From: Bacteroidales bacterium
GTDB taxonomy: Bacteria; Bacteroidota; Bacteroidia; Bacteroidales; F082
Direction: 5' to 3'
Assembly (NCBI GenBank): GCA_900769945.1
Contig: CAAGIO010000013.1
Span: forward strand, 1 to 64,000
Length of the DNA: 64,000 nt
Part shown: positions 1-7,868 of the stretch, in pieces
How positions within the stretch are numbered: the stretch's first letter is position 1
Layout of the letters: every line of letters starts with the position of its first letter
Made by a program: the position numbers and the translations under genes
The notes under the pieces: generated by a model
Seen by the model: only the letters and a program-made list of their open reading frames with translations
Told to the model about the DNA's origin: nothing
Databases searched by the model: none

Positions 1-82
1 ACTGAAAGATCTCTTCGAAAAGACTAATTTCAACGATGTCAAAGAACTCGATTATCCCATCTTTCCGGGGTTGTTTGATTAA
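1..82 (+). CDS. 3' end of an unidentified protein gene (partial)
   Basis: A frame open from the window edge encodes 26 residues ending in YPIFPGLFD and stops with TAA at 80-82. The codons look like those of neighbouring genes, and the following lipoprotein gene converges on it, so this is probably the true tail of a gene that starts outside the window. The piece is too short to assign a family, and no function is proposed. Confidence 0.5.
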   Translation, partial: LKDLFEKTNFNDVKELDYPIFPGLFD

Positions 83-92
83 TTATTAACTC

Positions 93-111
93 GTCCCTAT
101 TTTAACGGGAC
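93..111. terminator. Small hairpin between convergent genes
   Basis: GTCCC and GGGAC flank a 9-nt AT-rich loop between two convergent reading frames. There is no clear T-run on either side, so this is a weak candidate for a shared terminator. Confidence 0.25.
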
Positions 112-112
112 A

Positions 113-772
113 CTAATGGTTTGTCTTAAACGTCTTAGTCTCACCATAGACTGTGCCTGCGCTACTTGTCGCATACGCCCTGACATAGTATGTAGTGCTT
201 CCTGTAAGGCCTGTGACATTTGATGTGAATGCTCCTGCTCCGCCGCCGTCAACAGTGTGTGAATCATCTATCATAGGGTTGTCAGCGGTGTTCCAGCACA
301 CGCCCCTCGCTGTCACAATAAAGTCACCTTCTGTAACCACGCCGCCACACTCTGCCGTCGTATTACCGATATTTGTAACTTCAGATGTTGTCACTGTTGG
401 GAAAATATATTCCGTCGTATTAAACATCTTCTTTTCACTCTCCACCTTTCCATCTTCCATGTTCAGCCTCATCCTATAATAATATGTGGTCTCCGCTTTC
501 AATCCCGTGGCGGTAACAGTGAGGCTGTTCCCCGAAACGGATGCCTCAAAACTCTTGGCGTTGTCGAGGCTCTCGTCCTCCGACACCTCCATGGCGATTG
601 AGACAATCTCACCCGGCCATGAATAGTCGGCCCTCAATGTGGCGGTCGTTCCTGTGACAGAAAAATTCTCGTTTGTAATCTCGAACTTCATCGCACTGAA
701 ATCTATATATTTCTTACATCCGAAGAGCAACATTATAACTGCAAGGGTTGTTAACAATTGTCTTGTCTTCAT
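113..772 (-). CDS. Fibronectin type III-like lipoprotein
   Basis: The 219-aa product starts with a lipoprotein signal (hydrophobic stretch, lipobox LLFGC with Cys19). Two Ig/fibronectin-like beta units follow: about residues 28-118 (ending in TTYYYRMRLNMEDGK and FNTTE) and about 124-217. The second has the pattern GVCWNTADNP ... TTYYVRAYATSSAG ... TFKT, which is common in exported Bacteroidetes proteins. Such domains usually act in adhesion or as spacers. No catalytic motif is visible and no substrate can be named. The lysines right after the Cys do not decide whether it is surface-exposed. It stands alone, convergent with the gene at the window edge. Domain class is fairly sure; function is unknown. 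Confidence 0.75.
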   Translation of the reverse strand: MKTRQLLTTLAVIMLLFGCKKYIDFSAMKFEITNENFSVTGTTATLRADYSWPGEIVSIAMEVSEDESLDNAKSFEASVSGNSLTVTATGLKAETTYYYRMRLNMEDGKVESEKKMFNTTEYIFPTVTTSEVTNIGNTTAECGGVVTEGDFIVTARGVCWNTADNPMIDDSHTVDGGGAGAFTSNVTGLTGSTTYYVRAYATSSAGTVYGETKTFKTNH

Positions 773-1198
773 TTCCGTCTTTTTTTATCTTTTATTTTTA
801 AAACAAACGCCTTAGTAAAAAAATTTTACAATGTAAATAAATAATTGCCAAACGCAACTAAACAGTTACAAAAATATAATTAAATCTGAAATGCCAGCAC
901 TTAATTTGAGAAATTATTTCAAATGGAGAATATCATCGTTCATTTATATGCGATATACGTAAGGATTGGTTTAAGGTGTAGTATTCTTGTATGCCAAAAT
1001 GCAACGCCTTCTTTGCGTTTCCAACAGAGGAAGACGATTAGAAAAAAGGATATTTACCAAAGGAATCTGAAAGTCTTTGTTTCAGGGCATACCATGGTGC
1101 GAGTGATGGCATAAGATGTTGAGAAGCAATGTAAGGCTTTCAATATCAATGTCAACAGTCACTAAACAAAGATGTCTTTACTCTCAGGTGAACGACTG
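773..1198. other. Gene-free stretch, nothing recognised
   Basis: The 426 bases between the lipoprotein start and the flavoprotein stop are AT-rich up to about 920 and mixed after that. The longest open frame (923-1114, 63 codons) resembles no family I know and has no promoter or ribosome-binding signal. I see no RNA gene. It could be the remains of a decayed gene. Confidence 0.5.
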
Positions 1199-1855
1199 TC
1201 AGTCGGCGTATGGTTTGTCATCGAGAGGACGTGTACAGCCCCATTGAGCGGCAATCTTATCAAAATTACGTTTCAACAAGGTTTTGAATGTGAGGTTCAG
1301 CATCATCCTGACTATGAACGGGTAACGCTCAATCCCAGCAAACTTTTCGGCCTCTACGGTCAGGAAGTTACCGTTTCTACCGAACGACTCCCCCATTGTC
1401 TCGAAAGGAAGAAGAGTCTTGTTAAGTTTCTCATCTTCAAGGGTTCTGATAAAGAAGTTTCCACCTCTTACCAGAGTGCCGCCGAAAGTGCATCCAAGTT
1501 GTTCGGGCAATGTCTTAAGAAAAGCCTCGCCGCACCTCATCTGTGCGCCCTCATCGAAGCCACCCTGTAAGATGAACGACAGTTCTGCTGGTTTCTCACG
1601 TTTTTCAGGCAGAGACTCAAGAAATTCGAGCAGCAAAGCGGGAACACACTCCACAAAGAGAGGATGCGCTATTATTATCTTGTCATTATTCAAGAAAGCG
1701 CGTCGCGCCTCGTCCCACACGCTCCTATCAGAGAGGGCGAACACCTCAGAAGTCGCGCCAGTACGCCCCAAACCCCTTGTAAATGCGGATATTATCTTCC
1801 CCGTGTTACTATTCTTATTTATTCGTGGACTACCATTAATAATAACTACATGCAT
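1199..1855 (-). CDS. Flavodoxin-fold NAD(P)H-dependent oxidoreductase
   Basis: This 218-aa protein opens with MHVVIINGSPRINKNSNT, the beta-strand plus phosphate-binding loop (GSPR.nSNT) of the NADPH-dependent FMN reductase/flavodoxin-like family. HPLFVECVPALLLEFLE at about residue 64 matches the family's second flavin loop and following helix. The C-terminal third (about 150-218) is an extension of unknown role. It is probably a cytoplasmic FMN enzyme reducing quinones or other small acceptors; the substrate cannot be told. Its start overlaps the end of the upstream flavoprotein gene by 10 bp, so the two are probably co-transcribed and translationally coupled. Confidence 0.75.
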   Translation of the reverse strand: MHVVIINGSPRINKNSNTGKIISAFTRGLGRTGATSEVFALSDRSVWDEARRAFLNNDKIIIAHPLFVECVPALLLEFLESLPEKREKPAELSFILQGGFDEGAQMRCGEAFLKTLPEQLGCTFGGTLVRGGNFFIRTLEDEKLNKTLLPFETMGESFGRNGNFLTVEAEKFAGIERYPFIVRMMLNLTFKTLLKRNFDKIAAQWGCTRPLDDKPYAD

Positions 1856-2367
1856 GATACAGCCTCCTTTATCTCATTAACATCAAACACTCCCAAAGGT
1901 TTTCCCGCAAGGTTCAATGCGGTACGCTGGCACCAACGCTGCAAATACTCGCGATTGCCGTCACCTTTAAACACTATGCCAACATCGATACTTCTTCCGT
2001 AGCGAAGCTTATGTCGCATAAGACCCTCCTCGCTAAGTTCAAGATACATAAGCAACAACGGCATCAAACGGTCAAAGACGCGCTTGCCACGCGACGACAA
2101 GAAGCCAAACGAGGTGTCAGAAACGACCCAATACTCGTCAGATGTAATCAACTCTTTGAGTATCAAAAGATAATCATCATTAAAGACACATACTCCCGGT
2201 GTCTTTAGCCAACAATGGTTACAGCCGACACAATGGGAAATATTCATTGCGTCAGAATTAATAATCTTGAACTCGGCTTCTTTTTCTTGAAGTAGAGACT
2301 CAAGCTCCGCTGAATATTGCCCGCCATCGAGAGTGTTTACAATCAGAATTTTTCTTTTTTCCATCAT
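1846..2367 (-). CDS. Iron-sulfur flavoprotein-like (flavodoxin family) protein
   Basis: The start is set at the ATG ATG pair near 2367, just before EKRKILIVNTLDGG, the first strand and FMN phosphate loop of a flavodoxin fold; an upstream GTG at 2406 would add 13 residues with no family character. CVGCNHCWLKTPGVC gives a CX2CX2CX7C motif, as in iron-sulfur flavoproteins of anaerobes, which bind a 4Fe-4S cluster next to FMN and pass single electrons. It ends inside the start of the second flavoprotein gene, so the pair may form one redox unit. Family assignment is good; electron donor and acceptor are unknown. Confidence 0.7.
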   Translation of the reverse strand: MMEKRKILIVNTLDGGQYSAELESLLQEKEAEFKIINSDAMNISHCVGCNHCWLKTPGVCVFNDDYLLILKELITSDEYWVVSDTSFGFLSSRGKRVFDRLMPLLLMYLELSEEGLMRHKLRYGRSIDVGIVFKGDGNREYLQRWCQRTALNLAGKPLGVFDVNEIKEAVSCM

Positions 2368-2400
2368 AAAACCATAACAATTAATACATTTTCTGTTCGG

Positions 2401-2521
2401 TAACACATTGAACGAGGTTAGTCAGACTTCACCCAAACATTGCCGAGCATCAAGAGGTGAAACAATCCATCGTTGATGCTGCCGCCTCTCAAACCACCAT
2501 CTCGTTCCTTAACACATTGAA
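2401..2521. repeat. 12-bp direct repeats enclosing nested inverted repeats
   Basis: TAACACATTGAA occurs exactly at 2401-2412 and again at 2510-2521. Between them GAACGAG (2410-2416) is complementary to CTCGTTC (2501-2507) and GCATCAA (2447-2453) to TTGATGC (2473-2479). The segment lies just upstream of the flavoprotein operon. It could be a small inserted element or a structured leader. Nothing in it is recognised as a known RNA family. Confidence 0.4.
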
Positions 2522-2648
2522 TAGGTGAGATTCTTATTAGGAAGAACCGTATTGTGGATTTCAAGCTTAGGCTTATGTTACCGAGGCAGAACATTTTAAT
2601 ATTTTCGGAGACAAAGATAAATATTTTCATGAAAAGATGATTTTTTTT

Positions 2649-3345
2649 GACGACAACGAAGGACAACTTTGGACAACATTTTTGGAATAAGAAAGAAATG
2701 TTGTCTTTGTTGTTTGTGTTGTCGTGTTTTTTTTACGACAACGAGGGACAACCTTGGACAACACTTTTGGAAATAGAAATGTTGTCTTTGTTGTCAATGT
2801 TGTTGTGACTTATTGACGACAACGAGGGACAACCTTGGACAACACTTTTTGGAATAAGAAAGAAATGTTGTCTTTGTTGTTTGTGTTGTCGTGATTTTTT
2901 TGACGACAACTTTGGACAACCTTGGGCAACACTTTTTGGAAATAGAAATGTTGTCTTTGTTGTCTATGTTGTCGTGACTTTTTGACGACAACGAGGGACA
3001 ACCTTGGACAACACTTTTGGAATAAGAAAGAAATGTTGTCTTTGTTGTTTGTGTTGTCGTGATTTTTTTTGACGACAACGAGGGACAAACTTGGACAACA
3101 CTTTTTGGAATAAGAAAGAAATGTTGTCTTTGTTGTCTATGTTGTCGTGATTTTTTTTTTGACGACAACGAGGGACAACCTTGGACAACACTTTTTGGAA
3201 TAAGAAAGAAATGTTGTCTTTGTTGTCTATGTTGTCGTGATTTTTTGACGACAACGAGGGACAACCTTGAACAACACTTTTTGGAAACAGAAATGTTGTC
3301 TTTGTTGTCGTGTTTTTTTGACGACAACGAGGGACAACCTGTTGT
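2649..3345. repeat. Tandem array of about 85-bp palindromic repeat units
   Basis: Eight units begin with (G)ACGACAAC at 2649, 2734, 2815, 2902, 2984, 3071, 3161 and 3247, and a partial ninth at 3320; spacing is 73-90 bp. The left arm has three ACAAC boxes exactly 10 bp apart. The right arm has three GTTGT boxes 9 bp apart, ending GTTGTCGT, so each unit can fold on itself through ACGACAAC/GTTGTCGT. Two loop types are present: long (units 1, 3, 5, 6, 7) and short (2, 4, 8). The array lies downstream of two tRNA genes on the minus strand. Open frames cross it on the minus strand in all three phases, which marks it as non-coding. A diverged copy lies at 45060-45240. Confidence 0.9.
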
Positions 3346-3424
3346 AGTATGAGGAAAACAAAAACACGAAAAGGGTGATGGTAAAGCAAAAAAAAATCGG
3401 CTATTCGCCGATTTCTGTTTTTCG

Positions 3425-3508
3425 TGCCCATGAGAAGACTCGAACTTCCAAGAGCGTCCGCTCACTACACCCTGAATGTAGCGTGTTTACCAATTTCACC
3501 ACATGGGC
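3425..3508 (-). tRNA. tRNA-Leu (CAG)
   Basis: The minus strand folds into an 84-nt class II tRNA. The acceptor stem GCCCATG pairs with CATGGGC (plus 3426-3432), followed by discriminator A. The anticodon stem CTACA/TGTAG encloses loop TTCAGGG, giving anticodon CAG. There is a long variable arm, and the T-arm contains GTTCGAGTC. CCA is not encoded. It lies 27 bp downstream of a second leucine tRNA and was probably made from one precursor with it. Confidence 0.95.
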
Positions 3509-3535
3509 TTTGCGTGGAATTCTTGGGTTCTTAAG

Positions 3536-3619
3536 TGCCCAGGACAAGAGTCGAACTTGCACGACGCATTCGTCACTACCCCCTCAAAGTAGCGTGTCTA
3601 CCAATTTCACCACCTGGGC
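3536..3619 (-). tRNA. tRNA-Leu (GAG)
   Basis: This is an 84-nt class II tRNA on the minus strand. The acceptor stem GCCCAGG pairs with CCTGGGC. The anticodon stem CTACT/GGTAG encloses loop TTGAGGG, giving anticodon GAG. It has a long variable arm and a T-arm with GTTCGACTC. The discriminator is A and CCA is not encoded. It is the promoter-proximal member of the pair. Confidence 0.95.
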
Positions 3620-3794
3620 ATTCATCTTTGAATGTTAAAGAACGTTTATTTTGTTTGAACTCCGAAGTTTATTTCCTTTTATGATCAAGCTTCTTTGTTC
3701 CTTTCAAAGACGATGCAAAGATACGCTTTATTTCAATACGTGCAACACATTTTCTATATTTTTTTTAATTTTTTTTCAAAAAAAGCATAACATG

Positions 3795-5438
3795 TTAATA
3801 CTTAATTATTTTCATAGACATTTTTTTTGAATCGTTTGATATTCCGACAATATATACGCCAGCGCCAAGTTCTGACAGGAAGGTATCCAATTCATTATTA
3901 TCACGTTGAATATCATTAGAATACAGACATTTCCCTACACAATCGAACACTTTGACATTACAAAGGCCTTCGACGCAAATTTTAGAGAAAATCACGCCAT
4001 TTGATGGATTTGGGAAGATTTTTATCATTGAATTTGGGTCATCTGACAGTTCATCGATAGAGAGAATAGCGAGGGCTTTCATTGCGTCGGGGATGCCGTA
4101 GCCGTAATTATTATCTGGGTTATTCGCTTTATCGGCAGATTTTCTGAGTGCGTCTCTTACTTCTACGGGGTTCTTATTCGGCATAGCCTGCATAAGGCAA
4201 GCGGTGATACCGGCCATGACGGGTGTAGAATAGGAAGTGCCGGCGCCAGCCACGAACTGGTTATTTGTTGAAGTGGTGACATATATTCTTTCGCCTTGGG
4301 CCATCACGTCAGGTTTGATACGACCGTCGTAGGTAGGTCCCACGGAGCTGAAAGAAGAGCGGACGCCATAGTCATTGACGGAGCCAACTGTTAGCACATT
4401 CTCAGCATCGGCAGGTGCTCCAATCCAGTGCCACGAGAGTTCGCCATCGTTGCCGGCAGAGTTGACACACATGATTCCCCTTGAAGATGCTATCTCTGCT
4501 CCTACGGTTATTACACATGTATTGCCATCAAGGTCAGAATAAGAGTGGTTCCATGATGAATAATCAAAGTCAACGTATGAAAGCGATGTGCTGATGACAT
4601 CTACGCCAAGGCTGTCAAGATGTTCGGCTGCCGACACCCAGTTATACTCCTCTATTAGTGTCTCTGTCCTCGGATTCTCAGTCTTACAAAGGTAGAATGT
4701 GGCGTCAGGAGCAGTGCCTACATACAGGTCAGGGAGTTTTCCGGCAATAAGCCCCCACACCGAGGTGCCGTGAACAGTGCCGCTATACACTGTCTCATGT
4801 CCAACGAAGTCCTTTGTCCCGAGAAGGCGTCCCTCGTCACGCACCGCATCGAACAGTTCCAGCTCATCGGCGCCAGAGAAGCCTCCATCACAAACACCTA
4901 TTAATATACCGCTGCCCGTATATCCCGCCTCATGAAGGCCAATGCCGTTCAGCTGCTCTATCTGGGTAAGGGCGTATCCATAATAATCAGACTTCACCTT
5001 ATTAATATTAGTCTCTGCAATCATCGACATGTTCTCCACAACGAACTTATCCTGAAACTCGGCGCGTCCCGGCTCCTCCTCAAAACGACGCATCGACTCC
5101 ACAAACGGAAGGTCCTTCAACTTCTCCAAGACAATGTCATCAAGAACCTCAACCGTCACGCCATTAAGCCATTTCGACGGGTTCAACAACCGTGCGCCGC
5201 AGCCCGCCACAGCATTAAGATAACTCTCATTCACAGGAATATCAAGCTCGTCAACCGCGACCCCGTACCTCGCCCTGCGCTCAATAGCTCTCGAACTAAG
5301 GAACTCCCTCGGACGGTCAACGCTATATGGAGTGCCATCTTTATCAGTGAATTGAACCCAATAGCAGTTAGGAGAAATCTGCGCACACGCCGCTCCGTAA
5401 AGCGAAAAAAGCAAAACAAGTAAAAAAAACTTTCTCAT
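3795..5438 (-). CDS. Secreted subtilisin-like (S8) protease with T9SS sorting domain
   Basis: This 547-aa protein has a signal peptide ending near AACAQ (residue 20), a propeptide-like region to about 150, and a peptidase S8 domain from about 160 to 455. The triad is visible: Asp184 in GVCDGGF, His223 in VHGTSVWG, Ser402 in GTSYSTP; SAGN around 327-330 supplies the oxyanion Asn. The last 80 residues (IFPNPSNG ... GVYIVGI ... KIIKY) are a type A sorting domain, so the enzyme should cross the outer membrane through the type IX system and be released or surface-anchored. It probably degrades proteins for an amino-acid-fermenting lifestyle; specificity is unknown. It is divergent from trmD. Confidence 0.93.
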   Translation of the reverse strand: MRKFFLLVLLFSLYGAACAQISPNCYWVQFTDKDGTPYSVDRPREFLSSRAIERRARYGVAVDELDIPVNESYLNAVAGCGARLLNPSKWLNGVTVEVLDDIVLEKLKDLPFVESMRRFEEEPGRAEFQDKFVVENMSMIAETNINKVKSDYYGYALTQIEQLNGIGLHEAGYTGSGILIGVCDGGFSGADELELFDAVRDEGRLLGTKDFVGHETVYSGTVHGTSVWGLIAGKLPDLYVGTAPDATFYLCKTENPRTETLIEEYNWVSAAEHLDSLGVDVISTSLSYVDFDYSSWNHSYSDLDGNTCVITVGAEIASSRGIMCVNSAGNDGELSWHWIGAPADAENVLTVGSVNDYGVRSSFSSVGPTYDGRIKPDVMAQGERIYVTTSTNNQFVAGAGTSYSTPVMAGITACLMQAMPNKNPVEVRDALRKSADKANNPDNNYGYGIPDAMKALAILSIDELSDDPNSMIKIFPNPSNGVIFSKICVEGLCNVKVFDCVGKCLYSNDIQRDNNELDTFLSELGAGVYIVGISNDSKKMSMKIIKY

Positions 5439-5460
5439 ATTTATATTTGAATGGTTGTTG

Positions 5461-5468
5461 CAAAAATA
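5461..5468 (-). promoter_or_regulatory. -7 promoter element for the S8 protease gene
   Basis: The minus strand reads TATTTTTG, matching the Bacteroidetes -7 consensus TAnnTTTG, about 25 bp upstream of the protease start codon. Confidence 0.5.
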
Positions 5469-5491
5469 CGATTTTTTTTAGAAAAAAGTAT

Positions 5492-5499
5492 TAATTTTG
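5492..5499 (+). promoter_or_regulatory. -7 promoter element for trmD
   Basis: TAATTTTG fits TAnnTTTG and is followed by a short leader to the trmD start at 5516. It lies back to back with the protease promoter. Confidence 0.5.
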
Positions 5500-5515
5500 C
5501 AGTCTAAAAAAAATA

Positions 5516-6211
5516 ATGATGCGAATCGATATTATCACCATATTTCCAGAGATGTTTAACGGTCCTCTCACCGAGTCTATCGTCAAGAGAGCCATCAACA
5601 AAGGGCTTGTTGAGATACACACCCACAATTTGCGGGATTACAGCAGCGACAAGCACAAACGCGTTGACGACTACCCTTTTTCGGCAGGAGCCGGGATGGT
5701 GATGATGATTGAGCCTGTTGACAACTGCATCAAGCAGCTGAAAGAGAAGAACGACTACGACGAGGTCATCTACATGAGCCCTGACGGAGAGTTATTGACA
5801 CAACCTGTTGTAAATCAGCTATCTTTAAAAAACAACATCATAATACTGTGCGGACATTACAAAGGTATTGACGAGCGTATCAGAGAGCACCTCATCACAA
5901 GGGAAATATCTATTGGCGACTACGTCCTTTCCGGAGGCGAGTTGGCAGCGGCCGTACTTACCGACAGCATTGTCCGGCTAATTCCGGGAGCATTATCCGA
6001 CGAGACATCAGCACTGTCCGACTCATTCCAAGACGGCTTGGTCTCACCCCCAGTCTATACAAGGCCGAGAGAATACAACGGATGGGAAGTTCCGGATATA
6101 CTTTTGTCAGGCAACGACAAAGCGATAAATGAGTGGAAATTCCAACAGGCATTGGAACGAACAAGACTCAGAAGGCCAGAGATGTACGAAAATTACAAAA
6201 AAATAAAATAA
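5516..6211 (+). CDS. trmD: tRNA (guanine-37-N1)-methyltransferase
   Basis: This 231-aa protein begins (M)MRIDIITIFPEMF, the family's characteristic N-terminus. It has the SPOUT knot and AdoMet-binding signatures LCGHYKGIDERI (about residues 117-128) and IGDYVLSGGELA (about 138-149), and the C-terminal domain that grips the tRNA (YTRPREYNGW ... RTRLRRPEMY). It methylates N1 of G37 next to the anticodon in the cytoplasm and prevents frameshifting. Length is normal for the family. The second ATG at 5519 may be the true start, since homologues begin MRID. rplS follows, as in many bacteria, but here it has its own promoter. Confidence 0.97.
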   Translation: MMRIDIITIFPEMFNGPLTESIVKRAINKGLVEIHTHNLRDYSSDKHKRVDDYPFSAGAGMVMMIEPVDNCIKQLKEKNDYDEVIYMSPDGELLTQPVVNQLSLKNNIIILCGHYKGIDERIREHLITREISIGDYVLSGGELAAAVLTDSIVRLIPGALSDETSALSDSFQDGLVSPPVYTRPREYNGWEVPDILLSGNDKAINEWKFQQALERTRLRRPEMYENYKKIK

Positions 6212-6215
6212 ATGT

Positions 6216-6244
6216 TTTGTATATACGAAATTTTTGTATATTTG
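6216..6244 (+). promoter_or_regulatory. Promoter of rplS
   Basis: TTTG at 6216-6219, a 17-bp spacer, then TATATTTG at 6237-6244 form a good match to the Bacteroidetes TTTG / TAnnTTTG promoter. It leaves a leader of about 40 nt before rplS. Confidence 0.6.
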
Positions 6245-6291
6245 CACGTTTTTTTATAGGATTTGAATAAAGATAAAAAATTATATCAGAA

Positions 6292-6654
6292 ATGAAGAAC
6301 GCGTTAATCCAATTCGTTGAAGATCAAGTACAAGTAAAAGATTTTCCACAGTTCAAGTCAGGTGACACTATCACCGTTGCTTATAAGATTGTTGAAGGAA
6401 ACAAGGAACGTTTACAGAAATTCCAAGGTGTAGTGTTGCAACGCGCTGGCGAAGGATGCCAAGCTACTTTCACAGTAAGAAAGATTTCCAACAACATCGG
6501 AGTTGAAAGAATTTTCCCTATCGCCGACCCAATGATTGACAGCATTGAAGTCAACAAGAAAGGTTCAGTGCGCAGAGCACGTATCTACTACCTCAGAGGT
6601 TTGCGCGGCAAGAAAGCAAGAATCAAGGAAGTTATTCGTAAGAAAGAAAATTAA
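6292..6654 (+). CDS. rplS: 50S ribosomal protein L19
   Basis: This 120-aa protein has the L19 core: FKSGDTITVAYKIVEGNKER near the N-terminus, then RLQKFQGVVLQRAGEGCQATFTVRK-type sequence, GVERIFPIADPMIDSIEV, and the basic tail RRARIYYLRGLRGKKARIKE. It sits at the 30S-50S interface of the ribosome. Length is usual for the family. It follows trmD, has its own promoter and ends in a strong terminator, so it is probably a single-gene transcript with some read-through from trmD. Confidence 0.98.
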   Translation: MKNALIQFVEDQVQVKDFPQFKSGDTITVAYKIVEGNKERLQKFQGVVLQRAGEGCQATFTVRKISNNIGVERIFPIADPMIDSIEVNKKGSVRRARIYYLRGLRGKKARIKEVIRKKEN

Positions 6655-6674
6655 TCGAAATCCTATTCGAATAG

Positions 6675-6705
6675 AAAAGCACCTTATTAATAAGGTGCTT
6701 TTTTT
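6675..6705 (+). terminator. Rho-independent terminator of rplS
   Basis: AAAGCACCTTATTAATAAGGTGCTTTTTTT forms a long stem (AAAGCACCTTAT / ATAAGGTGCTTT) directly followed by a T-run, 20 bp after the rplS stop. Confidence 0.9.
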
Positions 6706-6968
6706 ATGCCCGCTCATCACACATCTTCTCAAAAGGAGAATCAGGCATCCTCTCCCCTATCAATGATTCATACTACAGTCCAAAGTATTGCCTACCGTAC
6801 ATAACAATAATACAAACATCTGATAATGAATCAGATACCCATTCCACTCAAACTATTATTAAAGCATTGCCGTTCATTAAGAACAAATTGTCTTAAATAT
6901 TAATAGGTATGAAGACAGGATTGGGGGCGCTGTTCCTGACTTCCATTGTTAGAGTCTGACAGCAGAAA
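6706..6968. other. Gene-free stretch between convergent rplS and rlmB
   Basis: The 263 bases after the rplS terminator contain only short frames. I see no RNA gene and no clear terminator for rlmB; a 5-bp hairpin (TTCTC / GAGAA near 6723) is too weak to call. Confidence 0.5.
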
Positions 6969-7733
6969 CTACAAATCAGAAAGTCGTTGTCGGACAACTT
7001 CAAAGGTCGCTATGCCTGTTGCCACGCCTACGTTAAGAGAGTCGATATCACCGGGCATCGGGATAACGAGATGTTTGTCGGCACGTTTGAGATACGACTC
7101 GCTGATACCGTCCTCTTCCGAGCCCATAATGAAAGCGATAGGGCCTTTAAGGTCGGCATCCCAGACACGTTCTCTGCCTTTTTCGGAGAAAGCGACAACC
7201 TTCAGGCCGCTTGCCTTCAAGAAATCTATAGTATCTTTAACATTATTCACGCGGCAAACATTTATCAGGGACAGTGCGCCGGCGGAAGCCTTCATAGCGT
7301 CGCCATTAATCAATGCGCTGCCCTTGGCCGGAATGACGACAGCATCGACACCGGCAGCGTAGCATGTCCTCGCGATAGCACCGAAGTTCCTCACATCGGT
7401 CACACGGTCGAGAATCACCACGAAAGGATTCCTTCCTTCCTCATAAACCATAGGCACCACTTCTTCAATTATCTGATAAGAAATCGGGCAGACGAAAGCC
7501 ACAATCCCCTGATGATTCTTCCTCGTAAGACGGTTCAACTTCTCCAACGGCACGAACTGCACAGGCACATCGTGCTCTCTTGCATAACGCACTATCTCCG
7601 TTATCTGCGGCGAGCGCAATCCTGACTGGACAAAGACCTTCTCCAACTCCTTTCCCGCCTTTATCACCTCTTCCACCGGGTGAACTCCGAAAACCATGTT
7701 CGTATCTTCCTTCTTTTTATTTGTTCGCTCCAT
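6969..7733 (-). CDS. rlmB: 23S rRNA (guanosine-2251-2'-O)-methyltransferase (SpoU family)
   Basis: This 254-aa protein has an N-terminal substrate-binding domain (VFGVHPVEEVIKAGKE, about 14-29) and a C-terminal SPOUT domain. All three SpoU motifs are present: NFGAIARTCYAAGVD, FIMGSEEDGIS, and IPMPGDIDSLNVGVATGIA. These residues build the AdoMet knot and the catalytic Arg/Asn/Ser sites. The usual role is ribose methylation of 23S rRNA; some relatives modify tRNA instead, so the exact target is inferred. Met13 (MVFGVHP) is an alternative start. It is transcribed alone, convergent with rplS and divergent from the TonB-domain gene. Confidence 0.93.
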   Translation of the reverse strand: MERTNKKKEDTNMVFGVHPVEEVIKAGKELEKVFVQSGLRSPQITEIVRYAREHDVPVQFVPLEKLNRLTRKNHQGIVAFVCPISYQIIEEVVPMVYEEGRNPFVVILDRVTDVRNFGAIARTCYAAGVDAVVIPAKGSALINGDAMKASAGALSLINVCRVNNVKDTIDFLKASGLKVVAFSEKGRERVWDADLKGPIAFIMGSEEDGISESYLKRADKHLVIPMPGDIDSLNVGVATGIATFEVVRQRLSDL

Positions 7734-7834
7734 GTATTTGTTAGTTTAAGCGGTGAAAATCACCGACATAGATTAAAAATCAAGTAAACACAAAAATATT
7801 AATTTTTTAAATATCATCATTAGTAAAAAAAATA

Positions 7835-7842
7835 TATTTTTG
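7835..7842 (+). promoter_or_regulatory. -7 promoter element for the TonB-domain gene
   Basis: TATTTTTG matches TAnnTTTG and leaves a leader of roughly 20 nt to the ATG at 7869. A second TATTTTTG lies directly against that ATG and is less likely to be used. Confidence 0.4.
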
Positions 7843-7868
7843 TATTCGTATAATCCAATATTTTTGCA

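Noticed and set aside
923..1114. 63-codon frame in the first gene-free stretch
   Set aside because: No promoter, no recognised family and unusual composition; probably chance.
2418..2666. 82-codon frame on the minus strand before the repeat array
   Set aside because: It starts inside the first repeat unit and crosses the direct repeat segment; no family recognised.
2649..3345. Possible CRISPR array
   Set aside because: There are no unique spacers; whole units repeat head to tail and no cas genes are in the window.
2794..3465. Long open frames (up to 223 codons) on the minus strand across the repeat array
   Set aside because: Open frames exist in all three minus-strand phases, the unit length is not a multiple of three, and the same residue words recur in different phases; this is a by-product of a stop-poor repeat.
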